Shown here: in pieces, positions 22,801-30,384 of the stretch
Numbering within the stretch: the stretch's first letter is position 1
Layout of the letters: every line of letters begins with the position of its first letter
Assembly (NCBI GenBank): GCA_026397725.1
Contig: JAPLUI010000307.1
Coordinates: 1 to 38,527, forward strand
DNA from: Verrucomicrobiota bacterium
GTDB taxonomy: Bacteria > Verrucomicrobiota > Verrucomicrobiia > Verrucomicrobiales > Akkermansiaceae
DNA: 38,527 nt
Direction: 5' to 3'
Notes under the pieces: generated by a model
Databases searched by the model: none
The model's input: only the letters and a program-made list of their open reading frames with translations
What the model was told of the DNA's origin: nothing
Translations under genes and position numbers: made by a program

Positions 22801-25718
22801 AGGTCGAGAATCCAATCGGCGGACTTGATGACGTCGAGGTTGTGCTCGATGACGAGCAGGGTGTGGCCGGCATCGACCAGCTTCCGGAACACGCCTAACA
22901 GGTTGGCGATGTCGGAGAAGTGGAGGCCGGTGGTGGGTTCGTCAAGGATGAGGAGTTTGGGCTGAGTGCCTGAAGCGCGGGCCGCTGTCTGCGCTTCGTT
23001 AGAAGAGGTGGCGAGGAGTTGGCAGAGTTTGAGGCGTTGGGCTTCGCCGCCGGAAAGGGTGTTGAGAGATTGGCCGAGCTTGAGGTAGCCGAGACCGACC
23101 TCGAGGAGCGGCCCCAGGGCTGTCAGGATCTGCCGGATGGAGCGGGCTGGTTTCCGGAGGGCAGGGTCGTCCGCACCGGTGAAGAAGGCGACGGCATCCT
23201 GAACCGTTAGATCAAGGATGTCTGCGATGGACTTTTCATGCCAGCGGTATTCGAGGGTGGAGGCCTTGTAGCGGCGTCCGCTGCAATCCGGGCAGGTGAC
23301 GTAAAGGTCCGAGAGGAATTGCATCTCCACCTTTTCAAAGCCATTGCCGGCGCAGCGATCACAGCGGCCCTCGCCGGAATTGAAGGAGAAAAACCCGGGC
23401 TTCAGGGCGGCGGCTTGGCCGGCCTCCGTCTCGCAGAAGAGTTGGCGGACGGGCTCGAAGGCACCCAGATAGACCGCCGGGGTGGAGCGCGGGGTGCGGG
23501 CGAGCGGCACCTGATCGACGAGTTCGACACCGCTGAGATGCTGTGATCCTAGGAGTTGCCTGAGGGGAGCGGGGTCACCCTCGGCCTCCTGGCCGAATTT
23601 CCGGGCCAGGTTCAGATGCAGCACCTCGCGGGCCAAGGTGGACTTGCCGGACCCGGAGACCCCGGTGAGGCAGACAAACAGGCCGAGCGGAATATCGACA
23701 TCGAGTTTCCGGAGATTGTGCTTGGAGGCCCCGCGAATCGACAGGATCCGGGTGGTGGGTTGACGGCGCGTGGCGGGGACCGGGATGGACCGTTCACCGG
23801 TAAGCCAGGGCAGGGTGCCGGAGGCCGGAGCGGTGGTGGCTTGGCCACGCTTGGAGGCAGCGGATTGCGGCGAGACGCCGAACCCAGCCGACAGGAGGTC
23901 GGCGCTACCCTGATAGATGAGCTGGCCGCCGCAGGAGCCGGCGCCCGGGCCGAGGTCGATGAGATGATCGGCGGCGCTGATCACGGTGGCCTCATGCTCG
24001 ACGACGACGAGGGTGTTGCCCTTGTCGCGCAGGCCGTGCATGACGCCGACCAGTTGATGGATGTCGCGCTGGTGGAGGCCGACGGTGGGTTCATCAAGGA
24101 CAAACAAGGTGTTGGTGAGCGAGGCGCCGAGACAGGTGGTGAGGTTGACGCGCTCGACCTCGCCGCCGGACAGGGTGCGGGTGGGTCGGTCAAGCGTGAG
24201 ATAGCCGAGGCCGACATCCTGCAGATAGGTGAGGCGGGAGGTGAGTTCGGTAAGGACCAGGTTGAGCGTGGGATCGGGGGCGGGGCCCAGCGCGGAGAAC
24301 CAGGGGAGCAGCTCGGAGACTGGCATGGCCCAGAGGTCGGGAAGGGTCTTGCCCATGATCCTGAAGCAGAGCGCCTCGGGTTGGAGGCGCTGGCCACGGC
24401 AGGTGGCGCAGGTGGTGTAAGACCGGTAGCGGGAAAGGAAGACGCGGACGTGCATCTTGTAGGCCTTGGATTCCATCCAATCGAAGAAGCCCTTGACGCC
24501 ATACCATTGGCCGGCACGCCAGAGTTCGTCGGCGTTTTCGAGATCGGTGAGGGCGGGCGATTTACTATCGCCGTAGTAGATCCACTCGCGGGTGGCGGCG
24601 TCGAGATCCTCCCAGGCGGTGTGGAGGTTGATCCGGCGTTCCGTGCAATTGCGCAGGAGGTCGCGCTGGCATTCATCGCCGCGCTCGCCCTGGAAGGGCT
24701 TGATGGCACCCTGGGCCAGCGAGAGGGTGGGATCGGGCACGGCTTTTTCGAGGTTGATGCCGATGACGCGGCCGAAGCCACGACAAACGGGACAGGCCCC
24801 GAGCGGGTTGTTGAAGGAGAACAGGGCCGGGGTGGGCGGGCGGAGGGTGAAGCCGGTGCGCGGGTTGGTCCAGGTGGTGGTGAAGGCTCTGGTCGGCGCG
24901 GCGGCACCGGCGCTTGTGGGATCTTGCGGCGGCACGCCCAACTCCGCCGGCACGATGCCGGCATGGCCCTTGCCGAGCGTGAAGGCGGCTTCGAGGGCTT
25001 CGAGCAGGCGGGAGTGGTTTTTCGGGCTGAGGGTGAACCGGTCCTGATTGACGTGAAGGATGGGCGGGAGCTTGCGGAGTGCGGCCGGCACGGGCTCGTC
25101 CGTGCGGTGGATTTGCCGGTCGATCAGGACGCGAAGGTAGCCTTGGGACTTGAGGATTGCGAAGATCTCGGCGGCGTCGGAGCCGGCCGGAACGGGGACC
25201 TGGAAGGTGATGAGAACCGTCTGGCCCGCGAGGTTTGCCAGCGCCCAGGCGGCGGCGGAATCCGGCGAGTCGGGGCGGATTTCCTCGCCGGTGCCGGGGT
25301 CGTGCCCACTGGCAAGGCGGGGGAAGAGGAGTTTGAGGTAATCGTTGATTTCGGTTAGGGTGCCGACCGTGGAACGGGTGGTGCGGACGTGGTTCTTTTG
25401 TTCGATGGCGATGGCGGGCGGAATGCCATCGATGTGATCGACGGCGGGTTTGTCCATGCGATCAAAGAACTGGCGGACGTAGGGCGAGAAAGTCTCAACA
25501 TAGCGGCGCTGGCCTTCGGCGTAGAGCGTGTGGAAGGCGAGGGATGACTTGCCGGAGCCGGACGGACCGGTGACGACGGTGAGCCGGCCCAGGGGAATCT
25601 CAAGATCGAAACCCCGGAGGTTGTGCTGCCGGCAGCCGCGCATGGAAATCGATGCGGGTGGCTGGCATGCGTGGCTGCTGGTCCCGGACGCGGGAGGTGA
25701 AGACGGTTTTCTCGGCAC
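19848..25718 (-). CDS. uvrA: Tandem (double) UvrA, 1956 residues, four ATPase domains
   Basis: Two complete UvrA proteins in one frame: residues 1 to about 1030 and about 1037 to 1956. Walker A motifs: GPSGSGKSSLA, GVSGSGKSTLA, GLSGSGKSTLA and GISGSGKSTLM. Signatures: LSGGEVER in the first domain, LSGGEAQR in the other three. Walker B: VLDEPTVGLH, ILDEPTTGLH, VLDEPTIGLH and an unusual LIEEPTVGLH in the last. Zinc modules are complete in both halves. Only the second half has the CPDC pair in the UvrB-binding region; the first half has HDPGTGEE, like the separate paralogue at 15260-18142. It presumably recognises DNA damage with UvrB and folds as an intramolecular dimer. Chlamydiae have a similar double UvrA. 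Palindromic elements lie in frame at several linkers. Confidence 0.93.
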   Translation of the reverse strand: MPRKPSSPPASGTSSHACQPPASISMRGCRQHNLRGFDLEIPLGRLTVVTGPSGSGKSSLAFHTLYAEGQRRYVETFSPYVRQFFDRMDKPAVDHIDGIPPAIAIEQKNHVRTTRSTVGTLTEINDYLKLLFPRLASGHDPGTGEEIRPDSPDSAAAWALANLAGQTVLITFQVPVPAGSDAAEIFAILKSQGYLRVLIDRQIHRTDEPVPAALRKLPPILHVNQDRFTLSPKNHSRLLEALEAAFTLGKGHAGIVPAELGVPPQDPTSAGAAAPTRAFTTTWTNPRTGFTLRPPTPALFSFNNPLGACPVCRGFGRVIGINLEKAVPDPTLSLAQGAIKPFQGERGDECQRDLLRNCTERRINLHTAWEDLDAATREWIYYGDSKSPALTDLENADELWRAGQWYGVKGFFDWMESKAYKMHVRVFLSRYRSYTTCATCRGQRLQPEALCFRIMGKTLPDLWAMPVSELLPWFSALGPAPDPTLNLVLTELTSRLTYLQDVGLGYLTLDRPTRTLSGGEVERVNLTTCLGASLTNTLFVLDEPTVGLHQRDIHQLVGVMHGLRDKGNTLVVVEHEATVISAADHLIDLGPGAGSCGGQLIYQGSADLLSAGFGVSPQSAASKRGQATTAPASGTLPWLTGERSIPVPATRRQPTTRILSIRGASKHNLRKLDVDIPLGLFVCLTGVSGSGKSTLAREVLHLNLARKFGQEAEGDPAPLRQLLGSQHLSGVELVDQVPLARTPRSTPAVYLGAFEPVRQLFCETEAGQAAALKPGFFSFNSGEGRCDRCAGNGFEKVEMQFLSDLYVTCPDCSGRRYKASTLEYRWHEKSIADILDLTVQDAVAFFTGADDPALRKPARSIRQILTALGPLLEVGLGYLKLGQSLNTLSGGEAQRLKLCQLLATSSNEAQTAARASGTQPKLLILDEPTTGLHFSDIANLLGVFRKLVDAGHTLLVIEHNLDVIKSADWILDLGPDAGEHGGQLVAQGPPEAVAKTNTPTARFLRQALGMPPPKEHRRLAGASTSHHPLSPIHHPQPSISLRGARHHNLKNISLDIPRDRLVVISGLSGSGKSTLAFDILFAEGQRRFLDSMSAYARQFAEQLEKPDIDQLAGLPPTVAIEQRVSQGGGKSTVATVTEVWNFIRLLYSKLGTLVCPDCLVPVEKQSLAAIENTLLAQLRKGPVALFAPLIRARKGYHTEVAEGAAKQGFTRLLVDGKILSTRNFQRLERFKEHDIDVEVAAFGKRSADILPTDCGVPPKSRKAGGTAAKSATSIAPNLQSSIQQALAIGKGLIKLLTPDHRTLLLSTKSSCPCCNRSFEDLDPRLFSFNSPHGWCLTCRGHGRVPKPGNRGAGILPQGLPLDTSRFDSVLAAELDADRSLERMEDVELIECPACHGTRLNPTASIVTLQGTPIAQLSQLSINHAAAHFQTLTFAEDRGKLIARDILPEIRQRLAFLQEVGLGYLQLDRSGNTLSGGEAQRIRLAAQLGSNLRGVLYVLDEPTIGLHPRDNAALLQTLIKLRNQGNSLVIVEHDEDTIAAADHLIDLGPGAGRFGGQVVYQGAVAAVANRHANTRGHAADKLLLAASPTLRALTTIVTHPIHGTRRPVPKSHPCLTLTGCHANNLKHLDAAIPLGRLTVLTGISGSGKSTLMHQCIAAVFNRQAKATPPFNSAAGFENLKACHEVDQSPIGKTSRSCPATYVKVFDHIRALFAQLPEARMRGYEASRFSFNTEGGRCPACNGNGRIKLEMDFLPSTWVHCETCHGDRYNPATLEVTFRHQHIGQVLNLTIDEAAAFFDSQPRIAAPLKLMADTGLGYLQLGQASPTLSGGEAQRIKLVSELTKGRSAKTQIANLKSEISNRRYHGKNLYLIEEPTVGLHREDVQRLIEVLHRLVDEGHTVVVIEHHMAVAAEADWILDLGPEAGEGGGRIVAQGPPEKIIQSKTSRTAPFLRAVLER
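20141..20176. repeat. AT-rich imperfect repeat inside the tandem uvrA
   Basis: A run of ATTTCAGATTTGAGATTGG-type repeats that codes, on the minus strand, for KTQIANLKSEISNRR, at about residues 1848-1862. It sits between the signature and the last Walker B, where UvrA usually has a short link. The composition differs sharply from the GC-rich neighbours. It looks like a microsatellite-like insertion that kept the frame. Confidence 0.6.
21911..21985. repeat. Palindromic element inside the tandem uvrA (second half)
   Basis: Two hairpin cores: GGCGGGACGCC (21946-21956), and GTCGGCA (21964-21970) with TGTCGGC (21974-21980), flanked by GCGCTCCG. On the minus strand this is GGAGCGCCGAC followed by the palindrome partner, the same core as in the intergenic copies at 14371 and 27834. 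It encodes RSADILPTDCGVPPKSRKAG at about residues 1245-1265. Confidence 0.65.
22609..22678. repeat. Palindrome and polypurine tract at the junction of the two UvrA halves
   Basis: Contains GCACCGGCG (22654-22662) and CGCCGGTGC (22666-22674) with loop AGA, next to a purine-rich tract (22609-22644). It encodes EHRRLAGAS and the Pro/His/Ser-rich linker at about residues 1013-1036 that joins the two UvrA units. Confidence 0.65.
23860..23910. repeat. Palindromic element inside the tandem uvrA (first half)
   Basis: GGCGAGACGCC (23869-23879) and GCCGAC (23887-23892) with GTCGGC (23898-23903). On the minus strand it begins AGCGCCGAC, the core shared with the intergenic copies. It encodes GSADLLSAGFGVSPQSAASK at about residues 604-622, between the first-domain end and the second UvrA nucleotide-binding domain. 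Confidence 0.65.
24940..24965. repeat. GCCGGCA palindrome inside the tandem uvrA
   Basis: GCCGGCA (24946-24952) with TGCCGGC (24956-24962), 3-base loop. It encodes part of AGIVPAELGVPPQDPTSAG at about residues 252-270, in the insertion region between the first Walker A and the first zinc module. The peptide resembles the ADILPTDCGVPP segment near residue 1247. Confidence 0.5.
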
Positions 25719-25777
25719 GCGGAGACGTTAGGCGAAAACAGCGGGTGCGCCAGCGGAAGAATGCATTCGTTCTCCGC

Positions 25778-27619
25778 TCAGTTTTTCCCGTCGGGGTCGG
25801 CCTTGGCGTTGGCCCCGGCGGCAGGCTCTTTCGGAGCATTCGGGTCGATGCCGCGCATGAGATCGGTGAAGTAGTGCGGCTTATCCTGCGTGGCGCCGAT
25901 TTCCGTCCGAAGCAGCGCGACCGAGGGAAGTTCGACCGGGTCGGTGAGTCGTTCGATCTGTTTGGTGAGACCGAGGATATAGGTGGCGGAGAGTTCGAGC
26001 ATGTCGAGTTCGAGCTTCTGATCGAGCTTGTTCTGCTTGGCGAGGGATTTCGCGTGCAGATCCTTGAACTTGGCGCGAAAGTCCTTTTCCTGATCGGCGG
26101 CGCTGGGTCCGCCACCGGGTCCGCCGCGGGGACCTGGCCGCCGTCCGCCGCCCTTGTCAGCTTTATCTTCGGGGAGTTCAAGGGTTTTGGGCAGGCGCAG
26201 GCCATCGCTGCGCCATTTGTCGGTGATTCCATCAGCCAGCGTTTCGACTGTGGATTCGATTGATTTGTCGAGCTTGCGGACTTCGCGTTTCACCGAGCGT
26301 TCGAAGGCCTCGAAGTTTTTCACGAGGTCTTTTTCGTAAGCGGCGATGATGGGGGCGGCCTTTTGGCGCATGATTCCGCGGACCCGGTCGAAGAATGCGG
26401 GCACATCGAAGCTGGGCAGGGGTGCCGGGGCTGGCTTGACGGGTACGGGATCGGTCTTGGCGATTACAGGTTCGGGTATCGACTCGGGTATTGGCTCGGG
26501 CTTGGGTGCGGGCTTCCACTCGACCGTCTCGGGCAGGGGTTTCGGGGTTCGCTCGACGGTGGGGCGCGGTGGAGTCGGTGCCGGCGCGGACGATGGAGGT
26601 GGCACCGGGTCGGTGTCAGTGCTCGGGGAGGCCGGTCTTTTCAGCACGATGAAAATGGCGGCGACCAGCGCTGCGGCCACGCCCACCACTGCCAGCACGA
26701 GCATGCCGCCGGATGAATCCGCCGCAGAAGCAAAGGCTCTTGGGAGGGGAGCAGGGCGGGTGCCGGGTGGCACGGTGGAGCGCAGCCGTGAGATCTGCCC
26801 GGGGAAGGCATGGGTGATGGCGCAGAGGTCCTTGGCCATCTCCGCAGCACTGGTGTAGCGCAGATCTGCCGATGGATGGGTGGCCCGGCGGATGATGGCA
26901 TCAAAGCGGTGATCGCAGCCACAGATGACCGAGGGGGGCCGGGGATCATTGGCCGGAAGCCGCCCGGTGAGCAGTTCATGCAGCACCACGCCAACCGAAA
27001 AAATGTCGGCCCGCACTCCGACGGAATTGGGATACTTCAAAACCTCCGGGGCGGTGTAATGGGGAGTGCCGAAGATGGTTTCGCCATCCTCAACGGCAGT
27101 TCCGATCGGCCGGGCCAGGCCGAAATCACCGATTTTCGGTCGGGCATGCTGATCGAGAAGGATATTGCCCGGTTTGATGTCGCGGTGGAGGATGCCGTGT
27201 TCGTGGGCATGGGCGAGGCCGAGGCAAACGTCGGTGACGATTCGTGCCGCCTCGTCCGGCGCGATGGCGATGCCGTGCGCCGAGTGGAACAGCGTCTTGC
27301 CCGGCACAAACTCCATGACGATGAACAGCATGCCAGCCACCTCGCCGAAGTCATAGACACCGATGAGGTTGGGGTGGTTGAGCCGCGCCATGGCCTTGGC
27401 CTCGGCTTCAAAACTGGCGCGGAATGATTCATCCTCGCCGAACTCACGCGGCAGGATCTTGATGGCGACCGGGCGATCGAGCGAAAGCTGAACCGCCCTG
27501 TAAACCGCGCCCATGCCGCCAGTGGCAATCAGGCAATCGATCTCGTACCCCGGGAACAGCGAGGCGAGCCGGATTGCGTCCGGTGCTTCGAAGGTGGCAA
27601 TGGGGTCAGGGTCACTCAT
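25778..27619 (-). CDS. Membrane-anchored PknB-type Ser/Thr protein kinase
   Basis: A 613-residue protein. The Hanks-type kinase domain (about 25-280) has the glycine loop GGMGAVYRA, VAIK (K54), HRDIKPGNILLD, DFGLA, and GTPHYTAPE. One transmembrane segment lies at about 306-327, then a Pro/Lys/Glu-rich stretch to about 400, and a charged helical domain (420-600) with long amphipathic runs and no family I can name. The kinase is cytoplasmic, so the C-terminal part should be outside the inner membrane and may sense a signal. Start ATG 27619. It lies upstream of the tandem uvrA on the same strand, 59 bases apart. Confidence 0.92.
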   Translation of the reverse strand: MSDPDPIATFEAPDAIRLASLFPGYEIDCLIATGGMGAVYRAVQLSLDRPVAIKILPREFGEDESFRASFEAEAKAMARLNHPNLIGVYDFGEVAGMLFIVMEFVPGKTLFHSAHGIAIAPDEAARIVTDVCLGLAHAHEHGILHRDIKPGNILLDQHARPKIGDFGLARPIGTAVEDGETIFGTPHYTAPEVLKYPNSVGVRADIFSVGVVLHELLTGRLPANDPRPPSVICGCDHRFDAIIRRATHPSADLRYTSAAEMAKDLCAITHAFPGQISRLRSTVPPGTRPAPLPRAFASAADSSGGMLVLAVVGVAAALVAAIFIVLKRPASPSTDTDPVPPPSSAPAPTPPRPTVERTPKPLPETVEWKPAPKPEPIPESIPEPVIAKTDPVPVKPAPAPLPSFDVPAFFDRVRGIMRQKAAPIIAAYEKDLVKNFEAFERSVKREVRKLDKSIESTVETLADGITDKWRSDGLRLPKTLELPEDKADKGGGRRPGPRGGPGGGPSAADQEKDFRAKFKDLHAKSLAKQNKLDQKLELDMLELSATYILGLTKQIERLTDPVELPSVALLRTEIGATQDKPHYFTDLMRGIDPNAPKEPAAGANAKADPDGKN

Positions 27620-27795
27620 CAGTGGGGGGCAGACAGGAATTATCAGGGGTCGTGGGTGATTTCAAGCACTATTCCCAACGGGAACGCTACCGAAGTTGCT
27701 TCCCACGCGCGACAATTCCATAACTCCAACCCTGCGCGGGGCGAAAGTTGCAGGAAATCTCCTCTGAGCCTCTGGCTTGAACGGGATTTCCGCCA

Positions 27796-27963
27796 GCTCC
27801 TGAGTCACTTGGCTCCGATGCTGCCCGAGGTGCGGAGCGCCGACATGGGGTCGGCTGTCGGCGAGGCGGCATTCTGTCGCCAGTTTCGAGCAAGCGGACA
27901 AACGTGTCAGCTTGCCGCCAGCGTGCAGTATGCACCTGCTCCGGATCCGCCCAAATATGGGCC
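27796..27963. repeat. Dispersed palindromic element, copy 2
   Basis: Second intergenic copy of the element at 14333-14491, same orientation: it begins with TGAGTCACTTGGCTCCGATG and shares the hairpin row GCCGAC/GTCGGC (27839-27855), GGCGGCA/TGTCGCC and CAAGCGGACA/TGTCAGCTTG. Some stem bases differ between the copies while pairing is mostly kept. It accounts for most of the 505-base gap between the kinase gene and the oxidoreductase gene; no gene is seen in the rest. Confidence 0.85.
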
Positions 27964-28124
27964 ACTCTCGCCTTGAGCACACCAGGCGCGATGAATTGAC
28001 AAATTACCCGCCACCACCCCCTCGCCGCAAGAGCCCCGACATTTCTTTTGAAATTTTATGATTGATTGGGCCGTCCGGGAGCGTTTGGCAAGGTGGCCGT
28101 GGCGACAACACGTCCGTTCGCATC

Positions 28125-29372
28125 ATGAAACAGGAATCATTGCCGAAAACAGACAAGGCGGGGCACGGACTGATGCCGCGGCGACAGTTCGTGAAAGCCG
28201 CAGCGGGAGCCGGACTCTTTCAGATCGTGGCACCCCATGTGTTGGGCGGCCCGCAGCACACCCCGCCCAGCGAGACTTTCGGGGCGGCCCTGATCGGAGT
28301 TGGCGGGCGCGGGCCGGGCACCTACGGGGACCTCAGCGGCAAGCACGGTCTTGCGATTCGCGACCTCGCCCAGTGCGATGTGAAGTGGGTCGGCAAGGCG
28401 GATAACAAGACGCTCTACACCGATTTCCGCCGGATCCTGGAGCGCAAGGACATCGACATCATCGCCATCGCGACCCCGCCGCATTGGCATGCGCTCATTT
28501 CCATCCTTGCCATGCAGGCCGGCAAGGACGTGTTGTGTGAGAAGCCCATGACACGCTTTGTGGCCGAGGGCCGGGTGGTGGCGGAGACCGCCCGCCAGAC
28601 CGGCCGGATCTTCCAGTTCGGAACTTACGGACGTTACGGCGCCAACACCGAAATGCGGAAAATCATTCGGGCCGGGCTGGTCAATGGCCGCGAAGTCCGC
28701 ATCATGAAACGGGGCGACTTCAAGGTGAAACAATGGTCCGGGCCCATCGCGGTGGAACCCCAAGCGGTGCCCGACTTTCTCGATTGGAACCTGTATTGCG
28801 GACCGTCCCCGTTGCGACCCTATCAGGCACCGCGGTTTGGCGGCATGCACCGGGGGTATTGGGACTACGATGGCGGCGGGCTGGGAGACATGGGGCAGCA
28901 CCACTTGGACCCCATCTGTTACGCGATGGGCAAGGACGACACCCACCCGGTCGAGATCATTCCCCATGCCCCGCCCGCCCATCCGGATGCCACCGGCATG
29001 TGGGGATGGGTCCGCCTGAAGTATGCTGACGGGGTGGAACTCGTGATCGAGAGCGGGGAATGGGGCGAGCCCTCAGGACTCCCCGAAAAAAGAATCAGCC
29101 GTGGCGACCTGAATGCGGAGGAACTCAAGACCCTCGATGCCATCCCGGACGAAGCACCACTCATCGGTTTCGGCGAAGCAGTCAAAACCCGCCAACAGTC
29201 GGGCGGCAATGCCGAGGCCGGCCATCACTCGGTTTGTCTCATGCACCTCGCCAACGTCGCGATCCGCACCGGACGCACCATCAAGTTCGACCCCGTCAAG
29301 GAAGTCGCCATCGGCGACGAGGAAGCCAACCGCCTCATCAAGCAACCCATGCGTGCCCCATGGCACCTGTAG
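28125..29372 (+). CDS. Tat-exported Gfo/Idh/MocA-family oxidoreductase
   Basis: A 415-residue NAD(P)-dependent oxidoreductase. A twin-arginine signal (PRRQFVKAAAGAGLFQIV) covers about residues 18-35. The Rossmann domain follows with GVGGRGPG; the family lysine is in CEKPM and the catalytic His region in GDMGQHHLDP. This family oxidises or reduces sugars and derivatives; in Verrucomicrobiota many paralogues are exported and act with DUF1080-type proteins in glycan use. The substrate cannot be told. ATG 28125 is chosen because it gives a Tat signal of normal length. A HEAT-like gene follows after 38 bases. Confidence 0.9.
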   Translation: MKQESLPKTDKAGHGLMPRRQFVKAAAGAGLFQIVAPHVLGGPQHTPPSETFGAALIGVGGRGPGTYGDLSGKHGLAIRDLAQCDVKWVGKADNKTLYTDFRRILERKDIDIIAIATPPHWHALISILAMQAGKDVLCEKPMTRFVAEGRVVAETARQTGRIFQFGTYGRYGANTEMRKIIRAGLVNGREVRIMKRGDFKVKQWSGPIAVEPQAVPDFLDWNLYCGPSPLRPYQAPRFGGMHRGYWDYDGGGLGDMGQHHLDPICYAMGKDDTHPVEIIPHAPPAHPDATGMWGWVRLKYADGVELVIESGEWGEPSGLPEKRISRGDLNAEELKTLDAIPDEAPLIGFGEAVKTRQQSGGNAEAGHHSVCLMHLANVAIRTGRTIKFDPVKEVAIGDEEANRLIKQPMRAPWHL

Positions 29373-29410
29373 GGAACCCATCCAACCAAACCGCGAACCC
29401 ACATTGACCG

Positions 29411-29941
29411 ATGACTGAGATCGAAACGAAGACCAACGCTATCCTCAAGCGCCTGCCCGAACTGCAGGAGGGAAAGATGCCGCCAGTCGATGCCAACCTA
29501 AGCACCGAGCTGGTGCAGGCCATCCTCAAGGACGGGAAGAACTCCATCGTCGGATTGATCGACGCGCTGCGGGAGCTGGATAACGGCAGCGACTGGAAAA
29601 CGCGCTTCCTGTTGAACACCCTCGTGAGCGCGGTGGGAACCCCCGCGCAGACCGCGCCCCGGCAGATGCTCGCCACTGCCCTGTTAGACGAGGCGCTCGG
29701 TACCCGCCCCTCCGCCGTGAGAGCCTTCCTGCTCGGCAGGTTGCGCCTGATCGCCGACAAGGAGATGGTGGCGAAGCTGATCCCGCTTCTCGCCGCAGAC
29801 GATCCTCCGCTCGCCGATGCCGCCGCCGCAGTCCTGGTGTCAATCGGCACGCCTGCCAAAGCGCCGCTCGCCGCAGCCCTCATGGGCGCACAGGGCCGCC
29901 GGAAAGAGGTGATCGAGAACGCCTTGGCACAACTCACCTGA
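29411..29941 (+). CDS. HEAT-like helical repeat protein
   Basis: A 176-residue all-helical protein with repeated helix pairs such as ELVQAILKDGKNSIVGLIDAL and MVAKLIPLLAADDPPLADAAAA, as in HEAT or PBS lyase-like repeats. It has no signal peptide and no catalytic motif. It probably shares a transcript with the oxidoreductase 38 bases upstream. A protein-binding role is the most that can be inferred. Confidence 0.7.
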   Translation: MTEIETKTNAILKRLPELQEGKMPPVDANLSTELVQAILKDGKNSIVGLIDALRELDNGSDWKTRFLLNTLVSAVGTPAQTAPRQMLATALLDEALGTRPSAVRAFLLGRLRLIADKEMVAKLIPLLAADDPPLADAAAAVLVSIGTPAKAPLAAALMGAQGRRKEVIENALAQLT

Positions 29942-29987
29942 GCTGCCAGAACTGACCTTGTCCGGTGCCACTGCCCCTGTCCCGGGC

Positions 29988-30034
29988 CGACCTTACAGTG
30001 TGTCGATAAACGACCTTACTGTGCATCAGATAAA
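29988..30034. repeat. Two-copy direct repeat (23-24 bases)
   Basis: CGACCTTACAGTGTGTCGATAAA-like unit at 29988-30010, followed at once by CGACCTTACTGTGCATCAGATAAA-like unit at 30011-30034. It lies 47 bases after the HEAT-like gene stop. Confidence 0.6.
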
Positions 30035-30060
30035 CCATTGAATATCGGATGGTGCCCGTT

Positions 30061-30173
30061 AAGGAGCGACGACTCCGGTCGTCGGGTGGAAGGCTCGACC
30101 CCATGAGCAGAGCCTTCGGCACGCACACACGGGCCACGCTTCCTCAACCACCACAGGAATGTGGTGGCTCCTT
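30061..30173. repeat. Structured palindromic element with outer arms
   Basis: Outer arms AAGGAGC (30061-30067) and GCTCCTT (30167-30173) enclose three hairpins: GACGAC/GTCGTC with loop TCCG (30068-30083), AAGGCT/AGCCTT (30090-30116), and CCACCACA/TGTGGTGG with loop GGAA (30148-30167). This is the layout of a small structured RNA or a MITE-like repeat. No ORF here is credible. Confidence 0.65.
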
Positions 30174-30240
30174 ATCGCGCCCAGGCCACTCGCGGTTCCA
30201 CACTCGCCCGCCGGGTTCTGGTGCTGGAAAGGAATTTGGA

Positions 30241-30340
30241 AAACCGCGGACGACACGGATTTCACGGATGATGAAAATGGGATGAGTGGGGGAGCTGCCC
30301 TATATCCGTGTGAACCGTGACCATCTGTGGTCAAAATCCA
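30241..30340. repeat. CACGGATTTCACGGATG-type dispersed repeat with an inverted partner
   Basis: CACGGATTTCACGGATG at 30254-30270 faces ATCCGTGTGAACCGTG at 30304-30319 (13 of 16 positions complementary). Strings of this kind (cacggat, accacagat) recur in intergenic DNA of Verrucomicrobiota and Planctomycetes to my knowledge. With the two preceding repeats it fills the 443-base gap before the hydrolase gene. Confidence 0.55.
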
Positions 30341-30384
30341 ATTTATCTTCAAGGTACTGGACCTGAGTAGTCACATTCGTTGTA

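Noticed and set aside
23556..25358. A 600-residue plus-strand ORF inside the tandem uvrA
   Set aside because: Gly/Glu/Ala-rich antisense shadow of uvrA with no family features.
27662..27982. Minus-strand ORFs resembling those at 14250-14566
   Set aside because: The similarity is caused by the two copies of the palindromic repeat, not by a shared protein; reading frames differ between the copies.
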